Below are positions 63,088 to 64,000 of a stretch of 64,000 nt of DNA, one piece after another (positions within the stretch are counted from its first letter, which is position 1; every line of letters begins with the position of its first letter). A program made the translations under genes and the position numbers. The stretch comes from Betaproteobacteria bacterium (GTDB taxonomy: Bacteria > Pseudomonadota > Gammaproteobacteria > Burkholderiales > Rhodocyclaceae), in the NCBI GenBank assembly GCA_016234745.1, contig JACRAR010000037.1:23975-87974 (forward strand), given 5' to 3'. Under the pieces are notes generated by a model. It saw only the letters and a program-made list of their open reading frames with translations, searched no databases and was not told where the DNA came from.

Positions 63088-63864
63088 ATGGCCTACCTGC
63101 GCTCGGTGCTGTTCATGCTGATCCTGACGGTGGTCACGCCGCCCTATGCGCTGTTCATGATTTTCTGCTTTCCCCTGCCGCATCGCGCCCGCCGTTACAC
63201 GGCCGTGCCCTGGGTGTTCATGACCATCTGGCTGATCAAGCACCTGCTGCGCATCGACTATCGCCTGCTTGGCCGCGAGAATATTCCCGCCCGTCCCGCG
63301 GTGATTCTCAGCAAGCACCAGTCGGCCTGGGAGACTGTGGTCTTGCAGGAAGTCTTTCCGCTCGGGCTGTTCGTCTGGAAGCGCGAGATCAAGTGGCAAC
63401 TGCCCTTCTTCGGCTGGGCGCTGGCGGTGATTCCGATGATCTCGATCGATCGCGGCGCCGGCAAGAATGCGCTGAAGCAGCTGGTCGATCAGGGCCGGCT
63501 GCGCCTCTCGCAAGGCTATCCCGTGATCATTTTTCCCGAAGGCACGCGCGTGGCGCCGGGCAGTCACCGGCGCTACAAGGTGGGCGGCGCGCATCTCGCC
63601 GTCGAAACCGGCGCACCGGTGCTGCCGGTGGCGCTCAACTCGGGCGAATGCTGGGGGCGTAACGCATTTTTCAAGCACCCCGGAACGGTGACGGTGAGCA
63701 TCGGCCCGGCCATCGATCCGACCGGGCTTAGCGCGGAGGAAGTCAATGCGCGCGCCGAAGCCTGGATGGAGGGCGAGATGGCGCGCATCAGCCCGCACCT
63801 CTATGGCACTGCGAGCGGCAGCGCAGTGCCGGATTATTCGCAGCCCCAAGGCGAGCAGGGCTAG
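63088..63864 (+). CDS. plsC: 1-acylglycerol-3-phosphate acyltransferase
   Basis: This 258-residue acyltransferase has the catalytic block KHQSAWET (His with a following Glu four residues on, in place of the usual Asp) and the phosphate-binding motif FPEGTR. One or two N-terminal membrane helices are visible. It acylates lysophosphatidic acid at position 2. ATG 63088 is used. The stop TAG at 63862-63864 lies at the edge of an insertion sequence, so the native 3' end is only just preserved or was shortened. Confidence 0.93.
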   Translation: MAYLRSVLFMLILTVVTPPYALFMIFCFPLPHRARRYTAVPWVFMTIWLIKHLLRIDYRLLGRENIPARPAVILSKHQSAWETVVLQEVFPLGLFVWKREIKWQLPFFGWALAVIPMISIDRGAGKNALKQLVDQGRLRLSQGYPVIIFPEGTRVAPGSHRRYKVGGAHLAVETGAPVLPVALNSGECWGRNAFFKHPGTVTVSIGPAIDPTGLSAEEVNARAEAWMEGEMARISPHLYGTASGSAVPDYSQPQGEQG

Positions 63865-64000
63865 GGTCTGTTCACAATTACTGAAGCCAGATGAGAGTGC
63901 AAGTCAAACAAATGAATGACAGGAAGCTGGATGCGAGCTTGTCATATCTCGTGGCGATTCGCCTGAAGTGCTTTATGCGATTGAAGAAGCGCTCGATGAG
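63865..64000 (-). mobile_element. IS5-family insertion sequence, end only (cut by window)
   Basis: The segment begins with a candidate terminal repeat GGTCTGTTCACAATTA directly after the plsC stop codon. It contains the 3' end of a transposase gene on the minus strand. The rest of the element lies beyond the window. Confidence 0.7.
63878..64000 (-). CDS. IS5-family transposase, C-terminal part (partial)
   Basis: The last 40 residues read LIERFFNRIKHFRRIATRYD, then KLASSFLSFICLTCTLIWLQ. This is the C-terminal signature of IS5-family (IS427-type) transposases, with the catalytic Glu in the ERFFNRIK motif. The start is outside the window. Confidence 0.85.
   Translation of the reverse strand, partial: LIERFFNRIKHFRRIATRYDKLASSFLSFICLTCTLIWLQ

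Overview
The window looks like chromosomal DNA of a betaproteobacterium, probably of the Rhodocyclales. The high-GC backbone has the order zapD-yacG, a mutT-thiE fusion with a DUF815 ATPase, mltA and amt on the left. On the right it has glyQ-glyS-gmhB-plsC, a B12 uptake locus, and an acyl-CoA carboxylase operon that resembles terpenoid or leucine degradation. The genus is inferred from gene order and protein style only.

Layout. 1-4915: backbone (zapD end, yacG, mutT-thiE, DUF815 ATPase, mltA, amt with a candidate sigma-54 promoter). 4924-33873: a roughly 29 kb Tn7-like transposon whose left end lies 8 bases after the amt stop codon. It carries tniQ, tnsA, tnsB, tnsC and three small genes, with end repeats that resemble the TnsB sites of Tn7. 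33878-38629: apparent remains of a second, related element with its own left-end repeat, a fragment of the same small zinc-ribbon gene, a periplasmic binding protein/GGDEF-EAL pair and a right-end-like repeat. 38648-50923: backbone genes for signalling (DUF1127, GlxA-type regulator, crotonase, hemerythrin, four c-di-GMP-type proteins) and a cobalamin riboswitch with btuB-btuC-btuD and btuF. 51017-59290: a carboxylase/dehydrogenase/dienoyl-CoA reductase/methyltransferase operon. 59500-63864: glyQS, gmhB, plsC. 63865-64000: the end of an IS5-family element cut by the window edge.

The most unusual content is the transposon cargo at 17261-28349. Three genes together specify the core of an archaeal-type ether-lipid pathway: a geranylgeranylglyceryl phosphate synthase homologue, a UbiA prenyltransferase with the motifs of digeranylgeranylglyceryl phosphate synthase, and a geranylgeranyl reductase with its signature motifs. 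They sit with a DUF3419 (BtaA-like) aminocarboxypropyl transferase, a nitrilase-fold protein, a degenerate Nudix protein, an MFS transporter, a KGGVGR-type P-loop ATPase, a winged-helix protein and a PLP-decarboxylase-fold protein that lacks the catalytic lysine. I read this as a mobile, self-regulated system that makes a modified isoprenoid glyceryl lipid. Whether it serves defence, stress resistance or signalling cannot be decided from sequence.

The same transposon carries a two-gene ATPase/receiver signalling module (5121-9459) next to its amt-proximal end. Beside the distal end it carries an EEP-family nuclease/phosphatase and an S-adenosylhomocysteinase-like protein, with an IS1595-family insertion inside an older IS1182-type remnant between the lipid cluster and these genes.
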